Shown: positions 41,939-51,451 of the stretch, one piece after another | Layout of the letters: each line of letters opens with the position of its first letter | Position numbering within the stretch: position 1 is the first letter of the stretch | Assembly: GCF_039543385.1 (NCBI RefSeq) | Contig: NZ_BAABJQ010000014.1 | Location: 124,001 to 188,000, forward strand | Origin: Rugosimonospora acidiphila | GTDB taxonomy: Bacteria > Actinomycetota > Actinomycetes > Mycobacteriales > Micromonosporaceae | Direction: 5' to 3' | Length of the DNA stretch: 64,000 nt | The notes under the pieces: generated by a model | Told to the model about the DNA's origin: nothing | What the model saw: the letters and a program-made list of their open reading frames with translations, nothing else | The model's database searches: none | Made by a program: the position numbers and the translations under genes

Positions 41939-44401
41939 TCAGCTGCTGGCGAACGCCTGCAGCTCCCAGAGCGAGTCGCCGTACTGGGTGGCCCGAGCGG
42001 TGGCGTAGACGCGCAGGTAACGCCCGGAGCCGGACACGGTCAGGGTCTGCACCCCGCCGGTGCCGGTGGTGGTCGAGTAGATCGACGTCCAGGTGGTTCC
42101 GTTGGCCGAGGTCTGGACCTGGTACGCGGTCGCGTACGCCGTCTCCCAGTTCAGCACCACCTTGCAGATGGACTGGGTCGACCCCAGATCCACCTGCAGC
42201 CACTGCGGATCGGCGAACCCGGACGACCACCGGGTCCCGGCGTTGCCGTCCACCGCGTTGGCCGCCGGCGTCCCGGCGTTCTCCGTGGACGACGCGGTCG
42301 CCGGACGGCCCTGCGCGACATTGGTGGTGCCGCAGCCGCCCCCGGTGCTACCGCCGCCGGTCGTGTACACGCCGAACTCCCACAGCGAATCCCCGTACTG
42401 GGTGGCCCGGGCCGTGCCGTACACCCGGATGTAGCGCCCGGAGCCGGACACGTTCAGGGTCTGCACGCCGCCGGTGCCCGTCGTGGTGGAGTAGACGGTG
42501 GTCCAGGTGGTGCCGTTGGCCGACGTCTGGATCTGGTACGCGGTCGCGTACGCCGCTTCCCAGTTCAACACCACCTGGCAGATGGACTGGGTCGACCCCA
42601 GATCCACCTGCAGCCACTGCGGATCGGCGAACCCGGACGACCACCGGGTCCCGGCGTTGCCGTCCACCGCGTCGGCCGCCGGCGTCCCGGCGTTCTCCGT
42701 GGACGACGCGGTCGCCGGACGGCCCAGCGCCACATTGGTGGTACCGCAGGTGCCCGTCCCGCCGCCGTTCGGGTTCACGGTCCAGCTGAACGACGCGACG
42801 CCGGCCGCCCCGGTGGTGTCCCTGGCGGTGACCGTGACGTTCGAGGTACCCGCGGCGGTCGGGGTGCCGGAGATCAGCCCGGAGGAGGCGTTGATGGACA
42901 GGCCCGCGGGCAGGCCGGCGGCGCTGTACGTGAGGGTCTGGCCGGACGCCGAGTCGCTGGCGTGCATCTGCAGGCTGACCGGGCTGCCGACGGTGGCGCT
43001 CTGGTTGCCCGGGCCTGTCACCGTCACCGTGTTGCCACCACCGCCGCCGCTGCCGGTGGGCAGGGTCCACTGCTGCTGGGCCGAGTCGGTGCAGGTCTCG
43101 ATGACCAGCCGGGCGCCGGTGTTGCCGCCCGGATCGGACAGGCACAGGCCGGAGTTGGGGTTGACCAGCTCACCGTTGGCCTGGTGCGTCCAGAGCTGCG
43201 CGTTGGTGCCGTTGCACGGGTACCAGTCGACGTTGGTTCCGCTGGTCGTACCGGCGCTGACCACGTCCAGGCATCCGCCCTGCACCCGTACCGTGCCGTC
43301 GCTGTACGGCGACCAGTTCTGGCCCGAGGTACCGTTGCAGGCGCTCACACCCATCGGGTTACCCTCGGTGTTCAGCGAGTTCTGGTTGGTCAGGCACAGC
43401 CCGTTGATGCCGTGCACCGGCCCGGTCGCGGTGGCCGCACCGGTCGGCGTGGAGTTGCCGCCCTGCTCGTACACGGCCACGTAGGCCACGCTCATCGACG
43501 CGCCCGAGGAGGTGGCCGCGGTCGGCGTGGTCTGGCCCGAGATGCCGTCCGGGTAGTTGCCGCCCATGGCCAGGTCCCAGATGATGAAGAACCCGTGGTC
43601 GATCGCCGCCTGCCAGGCCGCGGTGCCCACCGACGCCTCGGTGATGGTGCTCTCGACCACGCCGTCCATGAGGAACTGCAGGGTTTCGGCGCTGGTGTTG
43701 GTCCGGTCGATGATGACCGAGTAGGTGTGGTACCCGGTCTGGCAGGTGGAGCCCGCGCCGGGGCACGGGATCAGCGCGTGGCCGGGGCTGTTGGCCGAGT
43801 CGTGCAGCGTCTGGGACGCCTCGTTCAGGCCGTTGACGTCCTCCATCATGTCGATCTCACCGGACTGTGGCCAGCCGCCACCGGCGCGCATCGGCGAGCC
43901 CAGGGCCCAGAAGGCAGGCCAGTAGCCCAGCCCGTTGGCGGGGTTGGGCTGCTGGATGGACGCGGTCATCTCCAGCTTCCCGCCGGGCGGGGCCTGGAAG
44001 TCGTCCCGGGTGCTCTCGATGCGGGCGGACGTCCACGTCCCGCCGTTGTTGATCGCCTTGAGTACCAGGTGGCCGTTGCCGTCCAGGTACACGTTGTTGG
44101 TCGAGTTGGTGGTCTGCTCCCGCTCGCCGGTGCCGTACCCGGTGCCGATGTCGTAGAACCAGTTCGCCGCCGCCGGCGGCGAGCCGGCCGTACCGGCGAA
44201 GTCGTCGCCGAACACCGTCGTCCAGCCCGACGGCGGCGGTGGGACCGGGTCGGCCAGCGCCGCGGGGGCGCCGATCACGGTGGCGCTCACGGCGCCGGTC
44301 AGGCACCCGGCGAGCAGCGCCAGCGCGGCCAGCCCGGACAGCCTCCTGGGTGATCTCGGCTCGCGGCCGGTGCTGCGGCCAATGCGCGGTAGAACGGACA
44401 C
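41939..44401 (-). CDS. Secreted GH16 glucanase with ricin-B, Ig-like and two F5/8 domains
   Basis: 820 residues. The signal peptide with an Arg-rich N-region (GREPRSPRRLSGLAALALLAG, only its core SPRRLSGL shown clearly) ends near ALADP. The GH16 core has the active-site motif GEIDMMEDV: Glu182, Asp184 and Glu187 as nucleophile, assistant and acid/base. DLAMGGNYPDG is the usual C-terminal strand of bacterial laminarinases. A ricin-B-like trefoil (GLCLTNQNSL, QNWSPYSDG, LWTHQANGELVN) follows, then an Ig-like strand segment and two related F5/8 modules (TASSTENAGTPA). It probably cleaves beta-1,3 or beta-1,3-1,4 glucans outside the cell. The promoter carries a CebR-like palindrome. Confidence 0.93.
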   Translation of the reverse strand: MSVLPRIGRSTGREPRSPRRLSGLAALALLAGCLTGAVSATVIGAPAALADPVPPPPSGWTTVFGDDFAGTAGSPPAAANWFYDIGTGYGTGEREQTTNSTNNVYLDGNGHLVLKAINNGGTWTSARIESTRDDFQAPPGGKLEMTASIQQPNPANGLGYWPAFWALGSPMRAGGGWPQSGEIDMMEDVNGLNEASQTLHDSANSPGHALIPCPGAGSTCQTGYHTYSVIIDRTNTSAETLQFLMDGVVESTITEASVGTAAWQAAIDHGFFIIWDLAMGGNYPDGISGQTTPTAATSSGASMSVAYVAVYEQGGNSTPTGAATATGPVHGINGLCLTNQNSLNTEGNPMGVSACNGTSGQNWSPYSDGTVRVQGGCLDVVSAGTTSGTNVDWYPCNGTNAQLWTHQANGELVNPNSGLCLSDPGGNTGARLVIETCTDSAQQQWTLPTGSGGGGGNTVTVTGPGNQSATVGSPVSLQMHASDSASGQTLTYSAAGLPAGLSINASSGLISGTPTAAGTSNVTVTARDTTGAAGVASFSWTVNPNGGGTGTCGTTNVALGRPATASSTENAGTPAADAVDGNAGTRWSSGFADPQWLQVDLGSTQSICQVVLNWEAAYATAYQIQTSANGTTWTTVYSTTTGTGGVQTLNVSGSGRYIRVYGTARATQYGDSLWEFGVYTTGGGSTGGGCGTTNVAQGRPATASSTENAGTPAANAVDGNAGTRWSSGFADPQWLQVDLGSTQSICKVVLNWETAYATAYQVQTSANGTTWTSIYSTTTGTGGVQTLTVSGSGRYLRVYATARATQYGDSLWELQAFASS

Positions 44402-44518
44402 GATGTCTCCTGTCCAGCGCAGATCGCGCTCTCAGCTCCGGCCCGGACGCGACTCACCCGCGGCACGGCACGCCGCAACGTGGTCGTTTCCTGGCCGGAG
44501 GTGGTACGGGACGGAATA

Positions 44519-44571
44519 AGAGAGCGCTCTCTATGACCTGAATGTGTACGGCGCCGTCCCAACCCTGTCAA
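44519..44571 (-). promoter_or_regulatory. Promoter and CebR-like operator of the GH16 gene
   Basis: On the minus strand, TTGACA (44566-44571) and TACACA (44543-44548) form -35 and -10 boxes with a 17-bp spacer. Just downstream lies the perfect 14-bp palindrome AGAGAGCGCTCTCT (44519-44532), close to the transcription start. CebR of Streptomyces, from memory, binds TGGGAGCGCTCCCA, sharing the GAGCGCTC core, so a LacI-type cello-oligosaccharide repressor is a plausible controller. Confidence 0.65.
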
Positions 44572-44643
44572 GGTCTCGCGCGTGCCGGAGTACGCTCCCG
44601 CGCCGCGTGCGGCGGGATCGACGCCGGCCGGTACCGTAGCGGC

Positions 44644-45903
44644 ATGGTGATGATCTCGGGACTGGCCGTCAAGGACCACGTCGTCGCGGTGCCGCTGGAC
44701 CACGCCGACCCGGACGGTCCGACCATCGACGTGTTCGCCAGGGAGGTGGTCGCCGCCGACAAGGCCGGCGAGCAGCTGCCCTGGCTACTGTTCCTGCAGG
44801 GCGGCCCCGGCGGCAAGTCGCCCCGGCCGACCGGTCCGGACAGCTGGCTGGGCCACGCGCTGAACACCCACCGCGTGCTGCTGCTCGACCAGCGCGGCAC
44901 CGGCCGCAGCACCCCGGTGAACGCCCGGACCATGGCCGGCATCGAGCCCCGGGGACTGGCCACCTACCTGAGGCTGATGCGCGCCGACAGCATCGTGGCG
45001 GACGCCGAGATCCTGCGCGCCCGGATCGCCGGCGGAGCCACCTGGGACACCCTCGGGCAGAGCTACGGCGGGTTCGTCACCCTCACCTACCTGTCCCGGG
45101 CACCGCAGGGCCTGCGTACCTGTTTCGTGACCGGCGGGCTGGCCGGCCTGTCGGTGACCGCGGACGACGTGTACGCCCGGACCTACCCGCGGGTGGCCGC
45201 GAAGAACCGTGAGTACTACCGGCGCTTCCCGCAGGACGCGGCGCTGGTTCGCGAGATCGCCGATCACCTGGACTCGACCGACGTGCGGCTGCCCGACGGC
45301 GACCGGCTGACCACCCGGCGGCTGCGGTTGCTGGGCAACAACTTCGGCATGGGCGACGGGTTCACCCGGGTGCACTGGATGCTGGAGGAGGCGTGGCAGC
45401 GCGGCGAGTTGTCCGACGTCTTCCGGCACCAGGTGATGGCCGCGACCGGGTTCACCGAGGGCCCCCTGTTCGCCCTGCAGGAGTACTGCTACGGGCAGCC
45501 GGGCGCACCGACCCGCTGGGCGGCGCAGCGTGCCCTGGACCAGCGGCCGGAATTCTCAGCCGACGCCGATCCGCTGCTGTTCACCGGCGAGATGATGTAC
45601 CCCTGGATGTTCCGGGAGATCGCCGCCCTGGCACCGTTCGCCGAGGCCGCCGACCTGCTGGCCGCCGCCGACGACTGGCCGGCGCTGTACGATCCGGCCC
45701 GGCTGGCCGACAACGAGGTGCCGCTGTTCGCGGTGGTCTACTTCGACGACATGTACGTCGACGCGGGCCTGCAGCTGGGCACGGCCGCCGCGGTCGCGAA
45801 CAGCCGGGTCTGGGTGACCAACGAGTACGAGCACGACGGCGTGCGGGTGGCCGGCCCGCGGGTGCTCGGCCGGCTCATGGACATGGCCGCCGGCCGCTGC
45901 TGA
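44644..45903 (+). CDS. Alpha/beta hydrolase, proline-iminopeptidase-like (S33)
   Basis: 419 residues from ATG 44644; the longer reading frame upstream has no ribosome site. LLFLQGGPGGKSPRP, LLLDQRGTGRSTPV and nucleophile elbow GQSYGGFVTLTYL match the larger S33 iminopeptidase group that carries a helical cap. The DMYVD and EYEHDG segments near the end fit the catalytic Asp and His. It should cleave N-terminal proline or related amides in the cytoplasm. It diverges from GH16 with about 240 bp between, is followed by a strong hairpin and has no apparent link with rhamnose genes. Confidence 0.88.
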   Translation: MVMISGLAVKDHVVAVPLDHADPDGPTIDVFAREVVAADKAGEQLPWLLFLQGGPGGKSPRPTGPDSWLGHALNTHRVLLLDQRGTGRSTPVNARTMAGIEPRGLATYLRLMRADSIVADAEILRARIAGGATWDTLGQSYGGFVTLTYLSRAPQGLRTCFVTGGLAGLSVTADDVYARTYPRVAAKNREYYRRFPQDAALVREIADHLDSTDVRLPDGDRLTTRRLRLLGNNFGMGDGFTRVHWMLEEAWQRGELSDVFRHQVMAATGFTEGPLFALQEYCYGQPGAPTRWAAQRALDQRPEFSADADPLLFTGEMMYPWMFREIAALAPFAEAADLLAAADDWPALYDPARLADNEVPLFAVVYFDDMYVDAGLQLGTAAAVANSRVWVTNEYEHDGVRVAGPRVLGRLMDMAAGRC

Positions 45904-45932
45904 CCCAGCCATCGCGAGCCCACCCGCTCGAA

Positions 45933-45977
45933 ATCATGGTGGCGATCCGCCCCAGGAGGGGGGATCCCCACCATGAT
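45933..45977. terminator. Long near-perfect hairpin between hydrolase and rhaM
   Basis: Sixteen-bp arms with a single mismatch, ATCATGGTGGCGATCC (45933-45948) and GGATCCCCACCATGAT (45962-45977), around a 13-nt loop, between the converging hydrolase and rhamnose operon ends. Very likely a bidirectional terminator. Such symmetry could also be a dispersed element. Confidence 0.75.
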
Positions 45978-46072
45978 CTGACGGTCCCGAAATGCCGGCG
46001 GGCCGGACCTCGGGCTGTCCGCTGGGGGCCCGGCGTGGCGGCGCGAACCGGCCGGTCGCGCCGCCCGATGAT

Positions 46073-46393
46073 TCACGCTAAGTGGAAGATCTCGGCCAAC
46101 GGCCGCATGGCCTCATCGGGCGCGGTGCCGTCCAGCGCCTCGAACAGCGGGCCCATCTCATCCTGCCAGCGGGCGTTCACGTCGGTGGCGTTCATCGCCG
46201 CCCTGGCCGCCTCGAAGTCCTCCGTCTCGAGGTAACCGACCAGCAGGCCGTCCTCTCGGAGGAACAGTGAATAGTTCTGCCAGCCGGTGTCGTGCAGCGC
46301 CTGGCACATCTCCGGCCAGACGGCCTCGTGCCGGCGCCGGTACTCGTCGATGCACTCGGCACGCACCTTGAGCAGGAAACAGATTCGTCGCAT
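46073..46393 (-). CDS. rhaM: L-rhamnose mutarotase
   Basis: 106 residues from ATG 46393, after GGACGG; the longer frame is not supported. The whole chain is a dimeric ferredoxin-fold mutarotase: RRICFLLKVRAECIDEYRRRHEAVWPE, in core EYRRRHEAVWPEM with the catalytic His, then NYSLFLREDGLLVGYLETEDF and a C-terminal WQDEMGPLFE. It interconverts alpha- and beta-rhamnopyranose so that RhaI receives its preferred anomer. It is the last gene of the leftward uptake operon, about 90 bp after the binding-protein gene. Confidence 0.92.
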   Translation of the reverse strand: MRRICFLLKVRAECIDEYRRRHEAVWPEMCQALHDTGWQNYSLFLREDGLLVGYLETEDFEAARAAMNATDVNARWQDEMGPLFEALDGTAPDEAMRPLAEIFHLA

Positions 46394-46480
46394 GGTGCGT
46401 CCGTCCTTCCGGTGTTTGGGTCGCGGCCCCCGCACGCCGCCGGGGACCCGCCTGCGCGGGCCCCCGGGGCGCGGGTGGCT

Positions 46481-47578
46481 CTAGAACTGGTACTGGTCGA
46501 TGTTCTGCGCGTTGAACACCGTCGGGTCGCCGAGGACCACCTCGCCGTTGTCGCCGATGGTGTACTTGCCCAGCTCGCCGGCGGTGTAGCTCTGGCCCTT
46601 CTCGCCGGTGATGATGCCCGAGGCCAGCGCCGCGGCGGTGTACCCGGCCAGCTCACCGAGCTTGACCTCGTCCCACAGCTCAAACGCCTGCACCGTGCCG
46701 TCCTTGACGTACTGGCGCATGTCGTTCGGGTCGCCGAGGCCGGTCAGCTGCACCTTGCCCTTGTACTGCGAGCCGTCCAGGTACTGAGCGGCCGCCTTGA
46801 TGCCCACCGTGGTCGGCGCGATGATGCCCTTGAGGTTCGGGTCCGACTGCAGCAGGCCCTGGGTCTGCTGGAACGACATCTGCGCGTCGTCGTTGCCGTA
46901 GACGACCTTGACGAGCTTCATCTTCGCGTACTTCGGGTCCTTCAGCTCGTCCTGCATGAACCCGATCCAGGCGTTCTGGTTGGTGGCCGTCTGCGCCGCG
47001 GACAGCACCGCGATGTCGCCCTGGTAGTTCAGCTCCTTGCCCAGCAGCTGCACCTCGGAGCGCCCGAGTGCCTCCGCGCTGGCCTGATTGATGAACACCT
47101 GCCGGCAGTCCTGGGCGGTGTCCGAGTCGTACGTGACGACACTGACCTTCGCGGACATCGCCTGCTTGAGCGAGGTGCACAGCGCGTTCGGGTCCTGCGC
47201 CGACAGGATGATGGCGTTCTCGCCCTGCTGGGTCAGCGTGTTCACATAGGACACCTGGCCGGCCGTATCGGTCGCGCTGCTGGTGCCCACCTCCTTGTAC
47301 TGCCCGCCGACGGCCTCGACCGCCTTCTTACCGCCCGAGTCCAGCACCGTGAAGTACGGGTTGTTGGTCGCCTTGGGCAGGAAGGCGATCTTCAGACCCT
47401 TCTTGATCTGCCCGTTCGGGTTCGCCGGACCCGCTCCGGCGGCGGCACCCGAGCCGCTGTTGTCCGTGGAGCTCTTGGTCGCGCCGCCGCAGCCGGCGGC
47501 CACCGTGGCGAGGACCACGGCACCGGCCACGGTCACCGCCAGGCGCCGACCGGGCGCGGAGAACCGGATTCCCATCAT
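46481..47578 (-). CDS. rhaS: Rhamnose ABC transporter substrate-binding lipoprotein
   Basis: 365 residues (starts at MM; either ATG fits the AAGGGAA site). The signal ends in the lipobox VAAGC with Cys30. The mature chain has the periplasmic binding protein type-I opening GLKIAFLPKATNNPYFTVL in short form (IAFLPKATNNPYF), AIILSAQDPNALCTSL and LTGLGDPNDMRQYV. This is the RhaS form of rhamnose-binding protein from Rhizobium-type systems, supported by neighbours: ATPase, two permeases, mutarotase and isomerase. The ligand assignment is an inference from context. Confidence 0.9.
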   Translation of the reverse strand: MMGIRFSAPGRRLAVTVAGAVVLATVAAGCGGATKSSTDNSGSGAAAGAGPANPNGQIKKGLKIAFLPKATNNPYFTVLDSGGKKAVEAVGGQYKEVGTSSATDTAGQVSYVNTLTQQGENAIILSAQDPNALCTSLKQAMSAKVSVVTYDSDTAQDCRQVFINQASAEALGRSEVQLLGKELNYQGDIAVLSAAQTATNQNAWIGFMQDELKDPKYAKMKLVKVVYGNDDAQMSFQQTQGLLQSDPNLKGIIAPTTVGIKAAAQYLDGSQYKGKVQLTGLGDPNDMRQYVKDGTVQAFELWDEVKLGELAGYTAAALASGIITGEKGQSYTAGELGKYTIGDNGEVVLGDPTVFNAQNIDQYQF

Positions 47579-47623
47579 GGTTTCCCTTCGAGGTGGGAGG
47601 TGAGATCGGTGCGAACGGATCGC

Positions 47624-48673
47624 TCAGGCATCGCCCGGGGTCTCCGGAGATGATGCCGTGACCAACGGAACGGCAGCGGCGGATCTCCGTCGCCGGATGA
47701 CGTCCCGAACCTGCCGGGCGACGCGCGGCCCAAGCACGGAGACGACCAGAAGCACGCCGGTCACGACGGTCTGCGACTGAGCGGAGACGTCGGACAGGCT
47801 CATCAGGTTCTGCAGGAGGCCCAGCAGCGCCACTCCGGCGACCGCACCCCCGAGCGTGCCCCTGCCGCCGTCGAAGTCGACGCCGCCCAGCAGCACCGCC
47901 GCGATGACCGACAGCTCGAGGCCGGTCGCGTTGTCGTAGCGGGCGCTGGCGTAGTGCAGCGTCCACACCACACCGGCCAGCGCCGAGATGACTCCGGTCA
48001 GGATGAACATCGCCAACTTGAGCCGCTTGACCCGGATACCGGCGAAGAACGCGGCCTCCCGGTTGGCGCCGATGGCGAACAGCGACCGGCCGATGCCCGT
48101 GGCGTGCAGCACGATGACGGCGGCCACCAGCAGCACGGCGTACAGGATGAAGGTGTACGGGATGAAGGTGGATCCGATCCGCCCCGCGCCGAAGTTGAGG
48201 AAGTTCTGCGGGAAGTCGGTCACCGCGTTGGCGCCCAGAATGATCTGCGCGAGGCCCCGGTAGGCGGCCAGCGTACCGATGGTCACCGCCAGCGAGGGCA
48301 GCCCGAGCCGGGTCACCAGCCAGCCGTTGAGCAGGCCGCCGAGCACACCGGCCAGCAGGCACATCACGATGACGTAGTCGATCGGGATGTTCGAGTTCCA
48401 CAGCGCGCCCATCAGGGCGCTGGACAGGCCGACCATCGAGCCGACCGACAGGTCGACCTCGCCGGCCACCACCAGCATGGTCATCGGCAGCGCCACCATG
48501 GCGATGGCGATCGTGTTGCCGATCAGGAAGGACAGGTTGATCGCGGAACCGAAGTTCGCCACCCCGGCGAAGCCGTAGATGAGCACCACGATGACCAGCA
48601 GGGCCACGCTGGTGTCCCAGCGCACCAGGGCACCCACCCGGCCGCCGCGCGCGGCCCGCGTCGACTCAGCCAT
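47624..48673 (-). CDS. rhaQ: Rhamnose ABC transporter permease
   Basis: About 349 residues from ATG 48673 (GGAGG ribosome site 10 nt upstream); an earlier ATG at 48682 is possible. It is a ribose/rhamnose-class (BPD_transp_2) permease with about nine spans and the conserved VAGEVDLSVGSMVGLSS loop. It overlaps the end of the preceding permease gene. In the Rhizobium system the two permeases are RhaP and RhaQ; I assign Q to the second by order only. Confidence 0.9.
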   Translation of the reverse strand: MAESTRAARGGRVGALVRWDTSVALLVIVVLIYGFAGVANFGSAINLSFLIGNTIAIAMVALPMTMLVVAGEVDLSVGSMVGLSSALMGALWNSNIPIDYVIVMCLLAGVLGGLLNGWLVTRLGLPSLAVTIGTLAAYRGLAQIILGANAVTDFPQNFLNFGAGRIGSTFIPYTFILYAVLLVAAVIVLHATGIGRSLFAIGANREAAFFAGIRVKRLKLAMFILTGVISALAGVVWTLHYASARYDNATGLELSVIAAVLLGGVDFDGGRGTLGGAVAGVALLGLLQNLMSLSDVSAQSQTVVTGVLLVVSVLGPRVARQVRDVIRRRRSAAAVPLVTASSPETPGDA

Positions 48674-49706
48674 GGCGGACATTCCTCCTTCGCAACACGT
48701 TCGCTACGCGCAGAGCGACCAGCCGGTCGACCGCGATCGCGGCAAGCAGCAGGAAGCCGTCGATGGCCTGTTCCCAGGACGAATCCACGCCGAGGCTGGG
48801 CAGGACGCTGTTGATGCTGGTGAGCAGGACGGCGCCCAGGGCCGCCCCGTACACGCTGCCGGACCCGCCGGTGAACGCGACGCCGCCGACCACCACCGCG
48901 CTGACCACGGTCAGCTCGTAGCCGTTACCGGTGCCGGAGTCGACGTTGCCGAACCGGGCCAGGTACAGGGCGCCACCGAGACCGGCCAGGGCGCCGCAGA
49001 AGAGGTACGCCGCGGTGATCCGCTTGCGGGTGGCGATACCGGCGAGCCGGGCCGCCTCCGGGCTGGACCCGATCGCGTACAGCTCCCGCCCACTGCGGTA
49101 GGAGCGCAGGTACAACCCGACCAGCAGGAGCACCGCGACCCCGATCATCGCCAGGTACGGCAGGATGAACGGCCCGCCGTGGCCCAGATTGACGAAGCCG
49201 CGCGGCAGGTCGGTCGCCACGATCTGCCGTGAACCGATCCAGATCGAGTCCACGCCCCGGATGATGTACAGCGTGCCGAGCGTGACGACCAGCGACGGTA
49301 CCCGGCCGAAGCTGACCAGGCAGCCGTTGAGCAGTCCCAACGCGGCGCCCAGCGCCACCGCCACCACCACGGCCAGGATCGGGTTGCCCCCGCCGCCCAG
49401 GAAGTCACCGGCCGCGAAGGCGGTGATGCCCAGCGTCGAACCGACCGACAGGTCCACGTTGCGCGTGATGACCACGGTCGCCTCGCCGATGCCGACGATC
49501 ACCAGGATGGCCGCGTTCAGCATCAGGTCCTTGACGCCCTGCTGCGACAGGAACCGGTGGTTGCCCAGTTCGGTACCGATGATCAGAACCGCGAGGACGA
49601 CCAGCAGAGCCAGCTCGCGCACGCGCAGGATCCGCTCGACGAACGCCTTCGACTCCGACTTACCGGCCGGCGCCTGCGGTACCGACTGCTGGACGGCGGC
49701 GCTCAT
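48666..49706 (-). CDS. rhaP: Rhamnose ABC transporter permease
   Basis: 346 residues from ATG 49706. Long hydrophobic segments start ELALLVVLAVLIIGTELG, and the characteristic VVITRNVDLSVGSTLGITAF loop of CUT2-class permeases is present (core RNVDLSVGSTLG). It forms the pore with the next gene. It lies 37 nt after the ATPase stop in the same operon. Confidence 0.9.
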   Translation of the reverse strand: MSAAVQQSVPQAPAGKSESKAFVERILRVRELALLVVLAVLIIGTELGNHRFLSQQGVKDLMLNAAILVIVGIGEATVVITRNVDLSVGSTLGITAFAAGDFLGGGGNPILAVVVAVALGAALGLLNGCLVSFGRVPSLVVTLGTLYIIRGVDSIWIGSRQIVATDLPRGFVNLGHGGPFILPYLAMIGVAVLLLVGLYLRSYRSGRELYAIGSSPEAARLAGIATRKRITAAYLFCGALAGLGGALYLARFGNVDSGTGNGYELTVVSAVVVGGVAFTGGSGSVYGAALGAVLLTSINSVLPSLGVDSSWEQAIDGFLLLAAIAVDRLVALRVANVLRRRNVRHG

Positions 49707-49743
49707 CGGCCGCTCCCGGACTCGCGCCCGGCAAGCCTGGCGT

Positions 49744-51261
49744 TCATACCTTCACCTGCCCGGTGGCGGCGGACATGACCGTCTCCTCGGTCGCTTCGGC
49801 GCGGGGAATCTCCGCCACCAGCCGCCCCTCGCGCATCACCAGCACCCGGTCGGCCATGCCGATCACCTCGGGCAGATCCGAGGAGATCATCAGTACCGCG
49901 AGCCCGCGCCCGGCCAGCTCGGACAGCAGCCGGTGCACCTCGGCCTTGGTGCCCACGTCGATGCCCCGGGTCGGTTCATCGACGATCAGCACCTTCGGCT
50001 CGGTGGCCAGCCACTTGGCCAGCACCACCTTCTGCTGGTTGCCGCCGGACAGCGTGGACACCGTGTCGGACAGCCGGGCGTACTTCAGCTGCAGGCGCAG
50101 CGCCCAGTCTGCGGCCTGGCTGCGCTCCCGGCCGCGGCTCATCAGCCCGGCCCGGCGCAGCGCCTTGAGCCTGGTCAGGCCGAGGTTGCGTTCGATCGAC
50201 GCGCCCATCACCAGGCCCTGCGCCCGGCGGTCCTCGGGTACCAGGGCCACCCCGGCGGCCATCGCGGCCGTGGGCGAGGCGGCGGGTAGTTGCCTGCCGC
50301 CGATGGTCACCCGGCCGGCGTCCCACCGGTCGATTCCGAAAACGGCCCGCGCGACCTCGGTGCGGCCGGCACCGATGAGGCCGGCCAGCGCCACGATCTC
50401 GCCGCGACGCACGGTGAACGAGACGTCGGTGAACACGCCCTCGCGGGTCAGCCGCTCGACCTCCAGCGCCACGTTCCCGATGGTCGCCTCGGCCTTCGGG
50501 TACAGCGCGTCGAGGTGCCGGCCGACCATCCGGCGCACCAACTCGTCGGCCGTCAGTCCCTCGACCGGTTCGCTGGCTACGAACCTGCCATCGCGCAGGG
50601 TGGTGACCCGCTGGCAGAGGGCGAAGACCTCCTCGAGCCGGTGCGAGATGAACAGCACCGCGGCACCCTCCTCGCGCAGCGCCGTGGCCACCCCGAAGAG
50701 CCTGCTCACCTCGCCCGGGGTGAGCGCCGCGGTGGGCTCATCCATGATGAGTACCCGGGTGTTCAGCGACAGCGCCTTGGCGATCTCGACCATCTGCTGG
50801 TCGGCGATGGACAGCCCGCGCGCCGGAGCGGCCGGGTCCAGCGCCACCCCGAGCCGGGCGAACAGCGCCGCCGTATCGGTGTGCAGCTTGCGCCGGTCGA
50901 TGCGCCCCAGCTGCCTCGACAGGCGCGGCTGGCGGCCCATGTAGATGTTCTCCGCGACCGACAGGTCGGGGAACAGCGTGGGCTCCTGATAGATGACGGC
51001 CACCCCGGCGTCGCGGGCGTCGCCCGGACCCGAGAACGTGAGGGGCTGCCCGTCGAGCAGCACCTGCCCGGTGTCCGGGCGGTGCACCCCGGCCAGCACC
51101 TTGATGAGGGTCGACTTACCCGCGCCGTTCTCGCCGGCCAACGCGTGCGCCTCACCGGCGTACAGCTCCAGCGACACGTCCTGCAGGGCGCGCACCGACC
51201 CGAACGATTTACCGACCCCCCGCAGCGCCAGCACGGGTGGCCCCTGTGCCGGCGAACTCAC
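49744..51261 (-). CDS. rhaT: Rhamnose ABC transporter ATP-binding protein, two-domain
   Basis: 505 residues from ATG 51261, first gene of the uptake operon. It has two fused ABC domains, as in ribose (CUT2) importers. The first has Walker A GENGAGKST, signature-like LSIADQQMVEIAKAL and Walker B VLIMDEPTAALTPGE. The second has a degenerate Walker A (GLIGAGRTE), signature LSGGNQQKVVLAKWL and VLIVDEPTRGID. Such asymmetry is normal for the class. A promoter with an operator-like site lies 135-190 nt upstream, leaving a leader with a small hairpin. Confidence 0.93.
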   Translation of the reverse strand: MSSPAQGPPVLALRGVGKSFGSVRALQDVSLELYAGEAHALAGENGAGKSTLIKVLAGVHRPDTGQVLLDGQPLTFSGPGDARDAGVAVIYQEPTLFPDLSVAENIYMGRQPRLSRQLGRIDRRKLHTDTAALFARLGVALDPAAPARGLSIADQQMVEIAKALSLNTRVLIMDEPTAALTPGEVSRLFGVATALREEGAAVLFISHRLEEVFALCQRVTTLRDGRFVASEPVEGLTADELVRRMVGRHLDALYPKAEATIGNVALEVERLTREGVFTDVSFTVRRGEIVALAGLIGAGRTEVARAVFGIDRWDAGRVTIGGRQLPAASPTAAMAAGVALVPEDRRAQGLVMGASIERNLGLTRLKALRRAGLMSRGRERSQAADWALRLQLKYARLSDTVSTLSGGNQQKVVLAKWLATEPKVLIVDEPTRGIDVGTKAEVHRLLSELAGRGLAVLMISSDLPEVIGMADRVLVMREGRLVAEIPRAEATEETVMSAATGQVKV

Positions 51262-51395
51262 GACTGACGCTCCACGACGAACGTCCTTCCCAGAATGAAC
51301 TTGACCTGATTCGTGGCGATGCCACGACGGATCCCGATGCCCGTGTCACGCATCCGGTCTCTTCCCAGCTCAGTGAGCCCCTGGTCAGAGATACC

Positions 51396-51451
51396 GTGAA
51401 TCGTTTCATACCGTGAGCACAGACACTACTGAGGGGTTTCAAGGGTGTCAA
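51396..51451 (-). promoter_or_regulatory. Promoter and operator of the rhamnose uptake operon
   Basis: On the minus strand, TTGACA (51446-51451), a 17-bp spacer and TAGTGT (51423-51428) form a sigma-70-like promoter. The 14-mer GTGAATCGTTTCAT (plus strand, 51396-51409) follows, that is ATGAAACGATTCAC in the direction of transcription. Its TGAA/TTCA ends are symmetric, as in LacI-type operators. The exact 14-mer recurs before rhaI. Confidence 0.8.

Noticed and set aside
45933..45977. Long inverted repeat considered as an insertion-element end or small transposable repeat
   Set aside because: No second copy, target duplication or transposase is seen in the window; its place between converging genes fits a terminator better.
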